From Prevotellaceae bacterium UBA3627 (GTDB lineage Bacteria > Bacteroidota > Bacteroidia > Bacteroidales > Bacteroidaceae), in contig DFLE01000044.1 in NCBI GenBank assembly GCA_002373375.1, positions 7,442 to 29,550 of the forward strand: a DNA stretch of 22,109 bases, given 5' to 3'. The notes under the pieces are model-generated. The model saw only the letters and a program-made list of their open reading frames with translations. It made no database searches and was not told where the DNA came from. Below, piece after piece: positions 6,760 through 14,381 of the stretch. Each line of letters opens with the position of its first letter. The stretch's first letter is position 1. Both the position numbers and the translations under genes were made by a program.

Positions 6760-8700
6760 ATGAAGAACTGTCTGCATAGAATTACAACATGGTATTTCAA
6801 GAAGAAGGCTCTGCCGTATTGGTGCATACTGCTCCTTGACTGTTTTCTTGTAATAGCCGCCTACCTGATTAGCTTCTATGTATTCATCGGGGGATTATAC
6901 TTTGTCACAGACTTCTGGACGAAGCTGGGATACCTCACACTGTTGGTATTACCTTCCTACCTCATCAGCTTCAAGATATTCCACACCTACTCCAACATCA
7001 TACGTTACTCGTCATTCACCGACCTTCGTAATGTCTTGATGAGCAACGTTGTAGCGGCGGCATTAGCTATCACTGCCAGGGAACTGTTATCCAAAGACCC
7101 TCAGTTCTTCTTCCCACGGATACGCGTAATACTGTTGGCAGCATGTCTGGCAACCATAGCCATGAGTATATGGCGCATACTGATAAAGCAGTTGCATGAT
7201 ATACTAAAGACTAACGACAACCTGTTGCCCACATTTATATATGGCGCAAGCGAGGGAGCCGTGAGCATCATCAAAGGCCTGCGCAGCCAGCCTGATGCTA
7301 AATTCTCAATAAAGGGACTCATCTCACCAGACAATGAGATAAGTAACTATTACGTATCAGGTATCAAGGTCTATAATAATGACCTGAGTCTCATCGCCAC
7401 CTTAATACAAGAAAAGATAAAGGTATTATTGGTATCACCACTCTACAAACAACACTTCAGGGAGAATGAGCGTCTGATAGACGAACTGACAGAGGCACAC
7501 ATTGCCATATACATGACACAGGAAGAGCAGAAGTGGACACCCGGCCAGACCATGTCACCAAGAATGCTCAAGCCCATCAACGTCGAGGACCTGCTGCCAC
7601 GCGATGAGATAAACATAAATCTTGAGTCTATATCACAGATACTCAAAGAGAAAATAATACTGATAACAGGCGCGGCAGGAAGCATCGGCAGTGAGCTATC
7701 CAAACAGATAGCCTCTTTCTCGCCTGCCAAGTTGATACTTGTTGATCAGGCTGAGACACCAATGCACAGTCTGAGACTGAGCATGGCGCAGAAGTACCCG
7801 GACGTCATAACCGAGACCATCGTCACAAGCATAACAAACAAGGAACGCATGGATTCTTTGTTCCGCAGACACAGACCTGACTATGTGTTCCACGCCGCGG
7901 CCTACAAGCATGTGCCTATGATGGAGGACAACCCCTCTGAGGCTGTGCAGAACAACATAGTAGGTACGCGCATCATAGCCGACCTGTCGGTGAAGTACGG
8001 TGTGAAGAAGTTTGTCATGATTTCTACAGACAAGGCTGTGAACCCAACGAACGTGATGGGATGCTCAAAACGCATCTGTGAGATTTACTGCCAGTCACTC
8101 GACAACGAGATAAAACGTGAGGGAAGCACCCTGAAACAGGTTGACGGCAGCCCAGCCAAGACACAGTTTGTCACTACGCGTTTCGGCAATGTGCTTGGCA
8201 GTAACGGCTCTGTTATTCCTATCTTTACGGAACAAATAAAAAGGGGCGGTCCACTAACAGTGACACACCCCGACATAATACGTTTCTTTATGCTCATTCC
8301 CGAAGCCTGCAAACTGGTACTTGAGGCTGCATCCTTTGGTAACGGAGGCGAGATATTCGTGTTTGACATGGGTAAGCCGGTGAAGATAGCCGACCTTGCC
8401 AAACGTATGATATTCCTATCTGGCGAGAATGATATTGAGATAAAATATACTGGTCTGCGCGACGGCGAGAAGCTGTTTGAAGAGGTCTTGAGCGACGCTG
8501 AGGACACCCTGCCCACCACACACCCCAAGGTGCGCGTGGCAAAGGTTCGCGAATATCCTTACGAGCTTATCCTTGAGCAAGAGAAGCAATTGTATGAGGC
8601 GTCGCTTGCCTTTGATGACATGGAGACCGTGCGCATAATGAAAAAAATAGTGCCTGAATATAAATCCAAGCACTCTAAATATACCGCATTAGACAACTAA
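6760..8700 (+). CDS. Membrane-bound nucleotide-sugar 4,6-dehydratase (CapD/WbpM/PglF type)
   Basis: 646 residues, the usual size of the large membrane-bound form. Four hydrophobic segments lie in about 20-140, then a first Rossmann-like domain (about 155-260), then the catalytic short-chain dehydrogenase domain. NAD+ is bound at GAAGSIG 304-310. The active site shows STDK 422-425, M433 and K437, the Ser-Met-Lys arrangement of large dehydratases in which Met replaces the usual Tyr. The family removes water from UDP-GlcNAc to give the 4-keto-6-deoxy sugar that leads to QuiNAc, FucNAc or bacillosamine in capsule, O-antigen or protein glycans. Which sugar is made cannot be read here. It begins 38 bp after the GH127 gene with no clear promoter and ends 12 bp before the convergent antiporter gene. 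Confidence 0.9.
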   Translation: MKNCLHRITTWYFKKKALPYWCILLLDCFLVIAAYLISFYVFIGGLYFVTDFWTKLGYLTLLVLPSYLISFKIFHTYSNIIRYSSFTDLRNVLMSNVVAAALAITARELLSKDPQFFFPRIRVILLAACLATIAMSIWRILIKQLHDILKTNDNLLPTFIYGASEGAVSIIKGLRSQPDAKFSIKGLISPDNEISNYYVSGIKVYNNDLSLIATLIQEKIKVLLVSPLYKQHFRENERLIDELTEAHIAIYMTQEEQKWTPGQTMSPRMLKPINVEDLLPRDEININLESISQILKEKIILITGAAGSIGSELSKQIASFSPAKLILVDQAETPMHSLRLSMAQKYPDVITETIVTSITNKERMDSLFRRHRPDYVFHAAAYKHVPMMEDNPSEAVQNNIVGTRIIADLSVKYGVKKFVMISTDKAVNPTNVMGCSKRICEIYCQSLDNEIKREGSTLKQVDGSPAKTQFVTTRFGNVLGSNGSVIPIFTEQIKRGGPLTVTHPDIIRFFMLIPEACKLVLEAASFGNGGEIFVFDMGKPVKIADLAKRMIFLSGENDIEIKYTGLRDGEKLFEEVLSDAEDTLPTTHPKVRVAKVREYPYELILEQEKQLYEASLAFDDMETVRIMKKIVPEYKSKHSKYTALDN

Positions 8701-8715
8701 TTGTCTGAGATTTTA
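8689..8715 (+). terminator. Weak hairpin terminator at the dehydratase/antiporter junction
   Basis: AGACAA (8691-8696) pairs with TTGTCT (8701-8706) around a CTAA loop, extended by a T-G and a T-A pair, followed by TTTTA at 8711-8715. It overlaps the dehydratase stop codon and sits in the 12-bp gap between two convergent genes. On the opposite strand it has no T run, so it would mainly serve the plus strand. Confidence 0.4.
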
Positions 8716-9699
8716 TAGAGCTACCACCCTGCAAACATAGTATGCCACAGCCATAAGCACCAGCACCCAACCTTCACCACGTGTCAGTGTAAGACGGTGC
8801 TTGCCGAAACGGCACAACACCCACAAGACGAGTGATGCTGTCAACAAGGTAATGACATCAAACGGGGTTATGCCGCCCACACCTATAGGATGAACGGTAG
8901 CCGCAGAACCTAAAACGAAGAACACATTAAATGCCACGCTACCTACAATGTTGCCAAGAGCCATGGCTGTGTCACCTTTACGTGCGGCCATGACCGATGC
9001 TGCCATCTCCGGAGCCGATGTGCCGGCACTGACTATGGTCAAAGCGATGATGGCATCACTGATATGCATTGACGATGCAATTCCCGATGCGCCATCCACA
9101 AGCCAGTCGCCACCCAATACCAGCAGCGTCAAGCCTACAATGATAAACGCCACATCTTTTAATACAGACTTACGGGAAGAGGATGCCTCTGTTACTGCTG
9201 GTACATCTTCTGTATTCTCTGGCTTTTTAGCAAGAGCCAAGGTATATGATATGAAAATGGCGAACATTGCAAGCATCAACAAACCGTCAGTACGGCTTAT
9301 ACCATCTTCCGCACCTGGAGTAAAGAAAGAGTCAAATGCCGTAACAGCTATGACCACACTTGACAACATGACAAAAGGTACGTCATTACGCACATTGCCA
9401 CGAGTAGCAAGCAACGGACGCACAATAGCCGTCACTCCCATAATACCCAGGATATTAAAGATATTACTGCCGACAATGTTACCTAAGGCTATATCAGAAT
9501 TACCTTGTAAGGCTGCCACCATACTTACCACAAACTCCGGGGCAGAGCTTCCTATAGCCACTATGGTCATACCAACAACCATCGTAGGTACGCCCATCCG
9601 TTCCGCAACATTGGCGGCTCCCTCTGTCAACCAATCTGCACCTTTTATAATAGATGCCAGGCCGACAATAAAAAGACAAAAGAATAAAAGAAATTCCAT
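8713..9699 (-). CDS. Calcium/sodium antiporter (CaCA superfamily, YrbG type)
   Basis: 328 residues, typical for bacterial CaCA members of ten membrane segments. The two inverted halves each carry an alpha-repeat: GSSAPE 50-55 with GNIVGSNIFN 73-82, and GTSAPE 226-231 with GNIVGSVAFN 249-258. The acidic residues E55 and E231 and the Asn residues of the second motifs form the ion-binding site in the family. A hydrophilic cytoplasmic loop at about 158-180 joins the halves. It exchanges Ca2+ for Na+ or H+ across the inner membrane; the exact ion is inferred. It is a single-gene unit, divergent from the PL11 gene and convergent with the dehydratase. A -7 box lies only 8 bp before the ATG, suggesting a very short or absent leader. 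Confidence 0.93.
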   Translation of the reverse strand: MEFLLFFCLFIVGLASIIKGADWLTEGAANVAERMGVPTMVVGMTIVAIGSSAPEFVVSMVAALQGNSDIALGNIVGSNIFNILGIMGVTAIVRPLLATRGNVRNDVPFVMLSSVVIAVTAFDSFFTPGAEDGISRTDGLLMLAMFAIFISYTLALAKKPENTEDVPAVTEASSSRKSVLKDVAFIIVGLTLLVLGGDWLVDGASGIASSMHISDAIIALTIVSAGTSAPEMAASVMAARKGDTAMALGNIVGSVAFNVFFVLGSAATVHPIGVGGITPFDVITLLTASLVLWVLCRFGKHRLTLTRGEGWVLVLMAVAYYVCRVVAL

Positions 9700-9849
9700 A
9701 TAAAATGCAAAAGTAATATATTTTATTCTATTTTTGTCTTGTTTTAATAAAATATTTACAATTTTAAGGTATTTGCATTAAACTTCACCCCTCTTACATA
9801 CATCTAATTATATAATATGAAATCACATTATACTATAACTAACATAACA
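9700..9849. other. Divergent spacer between antiporter and PL11 genes
   Basis: 150 bp, strongly AT-rich. Apart from the minus-strand -7 box at 9708-9715, no plus-strand promoter with acceptable spacing was found for the lyase. TATTTG at 9770-9775 resembles a -7 element but is two bases short of the consensus. There is no clear hairpin or operator. Confidence 0.5.
9708..9715 (-). promoter_or_regulatory. Perfect -7 box (TACTTTTG) for the antiporter gene
   Basis: On the minus strand TACTTTTG fits TAnnTTTG exactly and ends 8 bp before the ATG at 9699. No TTTG lies at the expected 19-21 bp upstream, so only half of the promoter is supported. Transcription from here would start within a few bases of the start codon. 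Confidence 0.4.
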
Positions 9850-11967
9850 ATGAGGAAAACATTATCTACCCTACTATCACTTATTCTACTATGCGCTCCG
9901 CAGAGTAAGGCTCAAACATACGTAGAGCGTCTGTCACGCGGCGTCGTGGCTGTACCTGCAGCAGAGAAAGGCAATTTCGTCAGCTGGCGTTTCCTTTCCA
10001 CCGACAAACCAGGAACGACATTCAACCTTATGCGTGACGGCGATGTCATAGCATCCGGACTTGCCAACGTGACCAACTTCACTGACATAAACGGAACGAA
10101 AGACAGCCGATATGCCGTACAGACACTTGTGAACGGCACAGTACAGGAGACAAGTGATGAAATACAGGCTTGGGCACAACCTTACCTGTCCGTACCTCTG
10201 ATACGTCCGTTGGACCAGACTATGCCCGACGGAAAGACATGCACCTATACACCTAATGACTGTTCTACCGCAGACATGGATGGCGACGGCGACTATGAGA
10301 TTATCCTGAAATGGGACCCCAGCAACTCACATGACAACTCACACACTGGATACACCGGTGAAGTATTTCTTGACTGCTACAAGACAGAAGGCGTGATGAT
10401 GTGGCGTGTCTCACTGGGTAAGAACATTCGCGCTGGTGCGCACTATACACAGTTTATGGTATACGACTTCGACGGAGACGGTAAGGGAGAACTGATATGC
10501 AAGACTGCTCCAGGCTCTAAGGATGGTCGAGGCAACTACGTAACCGAGGCTGCCACAGACCCGGAGATAAAGAATGCTGATAATGAGGCAGACTATCGTG
10601 GTACTAACGGACACGTCTTGAACGGCCCGGAATATCTTACCGTGTTCAGCGGCAAAGACGGTCATGCCATTCACACCATATTCTACAATCCTAACCGTGC
10701 CTTCGGCGTAGGTGGAGCACCAGAGTATGCACGCGAGGAATGGGGAGACCACGGACCAGGAAACCGCGGAGAGCGCTATCTTGCATGCGTTGCTTTCCTT
10801 GGTGGAGCCAAAGAGAATCCATCTGCAATAATGTGCAGAGGATACTATACTCGCTCATACCTGTGGGCTGTTGACTTTGACGGCAAGGAACTGAAGACAC
10901 GCTGGCTGCATGAGAGTATCACACCAAATGACTGGAAAGTGACAGACGGAAACGGCAAAGTGTTATCCGAGGCTCACGGATTGACAGCAACAGCATACGG
11001 ACAGGGAGCACACGGACTTGCCGTAGGTGATGTGGACAGTGACGGATGTGACGAGATAACTTACGGTTCGGCTGCCATAGACAACAACGGAGCATTGCTT
11101 TACAGCACAGGTCTGGGACACGGAGATGCTTTCCACCTGTCTGACCTTGACCCGGACCGTCCTGGACTGGAGTATTACATGGTACTGGAGACAAAACCTT
11201 ACGGTTCCAATATGCGCGACGCCAAGACAGGAGAGATACTTTTCCGTCAATATGACAAGCAAGATACCGGTCGCGGTATATCTGCCGACATTGATTCCTC
11301 ACACCGCGGATTTGAGATGTGGTGCTCAGCTGAGAAGAAGGTGTTTGACGTGAAGGGCAATGTGATAGCAGAGACAGAAGGATGGACTCCACAGAACTTC
11401 CGCATCTACTGGGACGGAGACCTGCAAGACGAGCTTATTGGCAACGGTGGCAGAAACACAAGACCTGGCACATGGGGCAACGATAACGGTGACCGTCAGA
11501 GAAACCGCGGACAGTTCGGACAACGCGGACAGCGTATGCGCGGACAGGACTGGGGACGCGGTGACAGAATGGGACGTGACTCTGTGCGTCAGCAAATGCA
11601 ACAGATGCAGTGGCAGCAGCGCCGTCAGGATTACTACATAGCTAAATGGAACGGCAACGGTGTGGACCACATAAAGATAAACGGAAAAGAGAACCTGAGC
11701 GACTATGGCAACTCAGCATCTTGTAACGGTACGAAATCAACACCATGCCTGCAGGCTGACCTCTTCGGAGATTGGCGTGAGGAGATAATCCTGTATGATG
11801 CAAGCGACCGTTCACACCTCAACATCTTCACCACGTCAATACCTACAGATTATCGTGTGGTTACACCTATGCACGACCATATCTACCGCATGAGTATCTG
11901 CTGGCAGAATGTATCATACAATCAACCGCCACACCTCAGCTATTACCTGCCAGACCAATTTAAGTAA
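9850..11967 (+). CDS. Secreted rhamnogalacturonan lyase, PL11 family
   Basis: 705 residues from the chosen ATG. That start gives a good signal peptide (MRKTLSTLLSLILLCAPQSKA, cut before QT); an in-frame ATG at 9817 would put 11 polar residues in front of it. The family cleaves the rhamnogalacturonan I backbone of pectin by beta-elimination. Family features are VERLSRGVVAVP at the mature start, WRFLSTD.PGTTFN, and the calcium-binding loops of the beta-propeller (DMDGDGDYEI, DFDGDGKGEL, DVDSDGCDEI). A region of about 60 residues (nt 11446-11628) rich in Arg, Gly and Gln, with repeated RGQ, breaks the domain between DGDLQDEL and YYIAKWNG; this is unlike the usual lyase. Together with the GH127-like enzyme 3 kb away it suggests pectin side-chain and backbone use. 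No SusCD pair or regulator adjoins it. Confidence 0.9.
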   Translation: MRKTLSTLLSLILLCAPQSKAQTYVERLSRGVVAVPAAEKGNFVSWRFLSTDKPGTTFNLMRDGDVIASGLANVTNFTDINGTKDSRYAVQTLVNGTVQETSDEIQAWAQPYLSVPLIRPLDQTMPDGKTCTYTPNDCSTADMDGDGDYEIILKWDPSNSHDNSHTGYTGEVFLDCYKTEGVMMWRVSLGKNIRAGAHYTQFMVYDFDGDGKGELICKTAPGSKDGRGNYVTEAATDPEIKNADNEADYRGTNGHVLNGPEYLTVFSGKDGHAIHTIFYNPNRAFGVGGAPEYAREEWGDHGPGNRGERYLACVAFLGGAKENPSAIMCRGYYTRSYLWAVDFDGKELKTRWLHESITPNDWKVTDGNGKVLSEAHGLTATAYGQGAHGLAVGDVDSDGCDEITYGSAAIDNNGALLYSTGLGHGDAFHLSDLDPDRPGLEYYMVLETKPYGSNMRDAKTGEILFRQYDKQDTGRGISADIDSSHRGFEMWCSAEKKVFDVKGNVIAETEGWTPQNFRIYWDGDLQDELIGNGGRNTRPGTWGNDNGDRQRNRGQFGQRGQRMRGQDWGRGDRMGRDSVRQQMQQMQWQQRRQDYYIAKWNGNGVDHIKINGKENLSDYGNSASCNGTKSTPCLQADLFGDWREEIILYDASDRSHLNIFTTSIPTDYRVVTPMHDHIYRMSICWQNVSYNQPPHLSYYLPDQFK
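11446..11628 (+). repeat. Low-complexity Arg/Gly/Gln-rich insertion inside the PL11 lyase gene
   Basis: Codes for about 60 residues dominated by R, G, Q, D and M. CGCGGACAG occurs three times (11506, 11524, 11539), encoding RGQ repeats, and is followed by the Gln/Met-rich stretch QQMQQMQWQQRRQ. Reading frame is preserved and the lyase fold resumes directly after it. Expected to be disordered and strongly positively charged. Confidence 0.75.
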
Positions 11968-11972
11968 ACAAA

Positions 11973-12004
11973 TTTGTATATATCAAGAAAAATAAGTAAC
12001 TTTG
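11973..12004 (+). promoter_or_regulatory. Consensus Bacteroidetes promoter for the glycan operon
   Basis: TTTG at 11973-11976, exactly 20 bp, then TAACTTTG at 11997-12004, a full match to TAnnTTTG. It begins 5 bp after the PL11 stop codon. Predicted transcription start is near 12010-12013, giving a leader of roughly 10-14 nt before the ATG at 12024. Confidence 0.85.
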
Positions 12005-12023
12005 CATGAATAAGGAATAAGCT

Positions 12024-12968
12024 ATGATTACCATTGTAAGATATTCTGCAAAGGAAGAAATAACCCATGAGTGGGATAGATTCATAGAAGGTTCCAGGAA
12101 TGGAACCTTCTTATTTTTTCGTGCCTATATGGACTACCATAAGGAACGCTTTACTGACCACTCCCTGATGTTTTACAATGACAGCAAGCTCATTGCCTTA
12201 CTACCCGCTAACGAGAGAGAGAATGTACTATACAGCCATCAAGGTCTGACATACGGAGGACTTATTATCGGCTCTGACACGACAACAATCCATGTGATAG
12301 AGATATTTGAGTGTCTCGGCAACTACCTGAAGAGTATAGGAATTACACGTGTAAGATATAAAGACATACCATGGATATATCATACTCTACCTTCGGAAGA
12401 GCCTCTGTATGCTATGCATGTGGTATGCAAGAACTATAAGATAGTGGAAAGGGACGTTTCCTCTACTATTGACTTACACAACCGTTTGAAATGGAGGGAA
12501 AGCCGCAAGTCTGGTCTCAGGAACGCAAGAAAACATAATATAAAAGTAACCTTCAGCGAGGACTATGCCACTTTTTGGAGAATACTCAACGACAACCTCC
12601 TCAACAAGCACAATGCGAAACCTGTCCACACACTTGAAGAGATAACCTTGCTACATGACAGATTTCCCCGGAACATACTGCTGGCTGTAGCTCAACAAGA
12701 CGGTAACATAATCGGAGGAAGCGTAGTCTATGTAACGAAACAAGTAATACACACACAATATATATCAGCAACTGAGGAGGGCAAGCACATGGGAGCTATT
12801 GACGCAACCATAGACTTCCTGCTTGACAGTTTTGACTCGCAACGCTATTTTGACTTTGGCAAGTCAACCGAGGCAGACAGCTATACGCTAAACCGCAACT
12901 TGCTTTTCCAAAAAGAAGGCTTTGGTGCACGAACCGTTTGCTATGACACCTACGAATGGACTTTGTGA
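12024..12968 (+). CDS. FemAB/GNAT-fold transferase of a surface-glycan locus
   Basis: 314 residues, fitting a FemAB-like protein built from two GNAT folds (Pfam acetyltransferase 6 style). Recognisable parts are the N-terminal WDRFIEGSRNGTFLFFRAYMDYH (usual form W..F...S.NGTFLF.R..MDYH), LPANERENVLYSHQGLTYGG (usual LPA....LYSH.GLTYGG), a basic stretch KWRESRKSGLRNARKHNI before the second fold, and a C-terminal YFDFGKST acyl-donor region. Such proteins transfer an acyl or aminoacyl group to sugar or lipid-linked acceptors in the cytoplasm. The donor and acceptor here are unknown. It is first in the operon with the flippase, behind the promoter at 11973-12004, and contains a terminator-like hairpin in codons 21-32. 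Confidence 0.75.
   Translation: MITIVRYSAKEEITHEWDRFIEGSRNGTFLFFRAYMDYHKERFTDHSLMFYNDSKLIALLPANERENVLYSHQGLTYGGLIIGSDTTTIHVIEIFECLGNYLKSIGITRVRYKDIPWIYHTLPSEEPLYAMHVVCKNYKIVERDVSSTIDLHNRLKWRESRKSGLRNARKHNIKVTFSEDYATFWRILNDNLLNKHNAKPVHTLEEITLLHDRFPRNILLAVAQQDGNIIGGSVVYVTKQVIHTQYISATEEGKHMGAIDATIDFLLDSFDSQRYFDFGKSTEADSYTLNRNLLFQKEGFGARTVCYDTYEWTL
12086..12120 (+). terminator. Intrinsic-terminator-like hairpin inside the first ORF (possible attenuator)
   Basis: AGAAGGTTCC (12086-12095) pairs perfectly with GGAACCTTCT (12102-12111) around the loop AGGAAT, followed at once by TA and six T (12112-12119). The 10-bp stem plus U tract meets the usual description of an intrinsic terminator. It lies about 75-110 nt after the predicted transcription start, within codons 21-32 of the FemAB-like gene. 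Translating ribosomes could melt it. Confidence 0.6.
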
Positions 12969-13019
12969 CGGGGGGATTGCAAGACGAGAGATGAGAGGGA
13001 ATACAACAAGAATTAAAGG

Positions 13020-14381
13020 ATGAACACTGCTTACAAAAACATATTCAAGGCCACTACACTGTTTGGAGGAGTGCAAGGGCTGAACATACTACTCAACCTC
13101 GCACGCACTAAACTCGTAGCCGTAATCTTAGGTCCTGCGGGCATGGGACTCAACTCTATCTATAATGAGACACGCGAGCTTATACATACCTCCACCAACA
13201 TCGGCCTTGACGTAAGCGGTGTGAGAGACATAGCCACCGCGACGGAGAAGCATACACAGCACCCCACCGCGGAAAACATGGCTATCCTTGACGATAAGGT
13301 CAGGGTGCTGAGGTCATGGGTATTGCTACTCGCGGCATTCGGCACACTCGTATGCCTCCTGCTTGCCGCCCCACTCTCCTTGTTCACCTTCGGCGATTAC
13401 AGTCATGTATGGGGATATGCCCTTCTCTCACCTGCCGTAGGCTTCAGCACCGTAACCTGCGGTGAGATAGCCGTACTCAAAGGTCTGCGGAGGCTTAAAG
13501 CCATAGCGCAGGTGTCGCTCATCAATGTGGCTGCGGCCCTGCCTGTGTCTATCCCCATATACTATTTCTGGGGCATTGACGGAGTCCTGCCTGCCATCCT
13601 GTTATTCACTGGAGTATCTATGCTCATCACCTTACTGTACGGACATCACACCCACCCTCTGTCATACACCTTACAAAAGGAATGTCTGGTGAGTGGCCGC
13701 CCAATGCTTCACATAGGATTGGTCGTGGTGATAAGCGAGGGATTAGCCCATGTGGTGATACTGGCCATACAGTCATACCTGAACAACACAACCTCACTGC
13801 ACATAGTAGGACTTTACAACGCTGGGTACATCATGACCATGACCTACGCAGGAATGGTGTTTACCGCTATGGAGACAGACTATTATCCACGCCTTACTGG
13901 CATAATCAACAACATCAAGCAGAGGAATGACCTCGTAACAAAGCAAATAGAGATAAACATCTTATTGGTAGCCCCACTGCTGACAGCCTTTATAATACTA
14001 TCACCATGGCTGGTCCCGTTGCTGCTCGACAGCAAGTTTGAGGAGATTATTCCCATGATACAAGTCACAGCCATAGGCCTGCTGTTCCGTGCTGTCACCC
14101 TGCCTAACACGTTCCTGTATCTCGCGTCAGGCAACTCCAAGATTTACTTCACCGTAAACTTCATCGGCGCGCTTGATATGCTGATTGTTATTCCAGGTTA
14201 TATATACGGTGGATTATGGGGCGCCGGACTTGCCCTCACCATACAAAATCTCTTTGATATGCTGTTGGTGCTCTGCATCTCACGCTGCTATTACAAAATA
14301 ACATTCAGCAAACGCATGTTTTACGGAGCAGCAATTAGTCTGCTTGCCCTGACAACTATATATTACCTCGCTACGATATGA
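13020..14381 (+). CDS. Wzx-type polysaccharide flippase (O-antigen translocase)
   Basis: 453 residues, mostly hydrophobic with about a dozen membrane segments, as in the MATE/MOP superfamily Wzx proteins (about 420-500 residues). The protein moves undecaprenyl-linked oligosaccharide units from the inner to the outer face of the inner membrane. The N-terminus FKATTLFGGVQGLNILLNLARTKLVAVILGPAGMGL is typical of the O-antigen translocase subgroup, as is GLDVSGVRDIA further on. It starts 51 bp after the FemAB-like gene with nothing notable between, and its stop overlaps the next start as ATGA, so the genes are probably translationally coupled. No Wzy polymerase or ligase is visible in the window, so the substrate is not identified. 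Confidence 0.88.
   Translation: MNTAYKNIFKATTLFGGVQGLNILLNLARTKLVAVILGPAGMGLNSIYNETRELIHTSTNIGLDVSGVRDIATATEKHTQHPTAENMAILDDKVRVLRSWVLLLAAFGTLVCLLLAAPLSLFTFGDYSHVWGYALLSPAVGFSTVTCGEIAVLKGLRRLKAIAQVSLINVAAALPVSIPIYYFWGIDGVLPAILLFTGVSMLITLLYGHHTHPLSYTLQKECLVSGRPMLHIGLVVVISEGLAHVVILAIQSYLNNTTSLHIVGLYNAGYIMTMTYAGMVFTAMETDYYPRLTGIINNIKQRNDLVTKQIEINILLVAPLLTAFIILSPWLVPLLLDSKFEEIIPMIQVTAIGLLFRAVTLPNTFLYLASGNSKIYFTVNFIGALDMLIVIPGYIYGGLWGAGLALTIQNLFDMLLVLCISRCYYKITFSKRMFYGAAISLLALTTIYYLATI

Noticed and set aside
8948..9703. 251-codon plus-strand ORF opposite the antiporter gene
   Set aside because: The minus-strand protein has complete CaCA motifs; the plus-strand product has none.
9770..9775. TATTTG as a promoter box for the PL11 gene
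   Set aside because: Two bases short of TAnnTTTG and no TTTG at 19-21 bp upstream.
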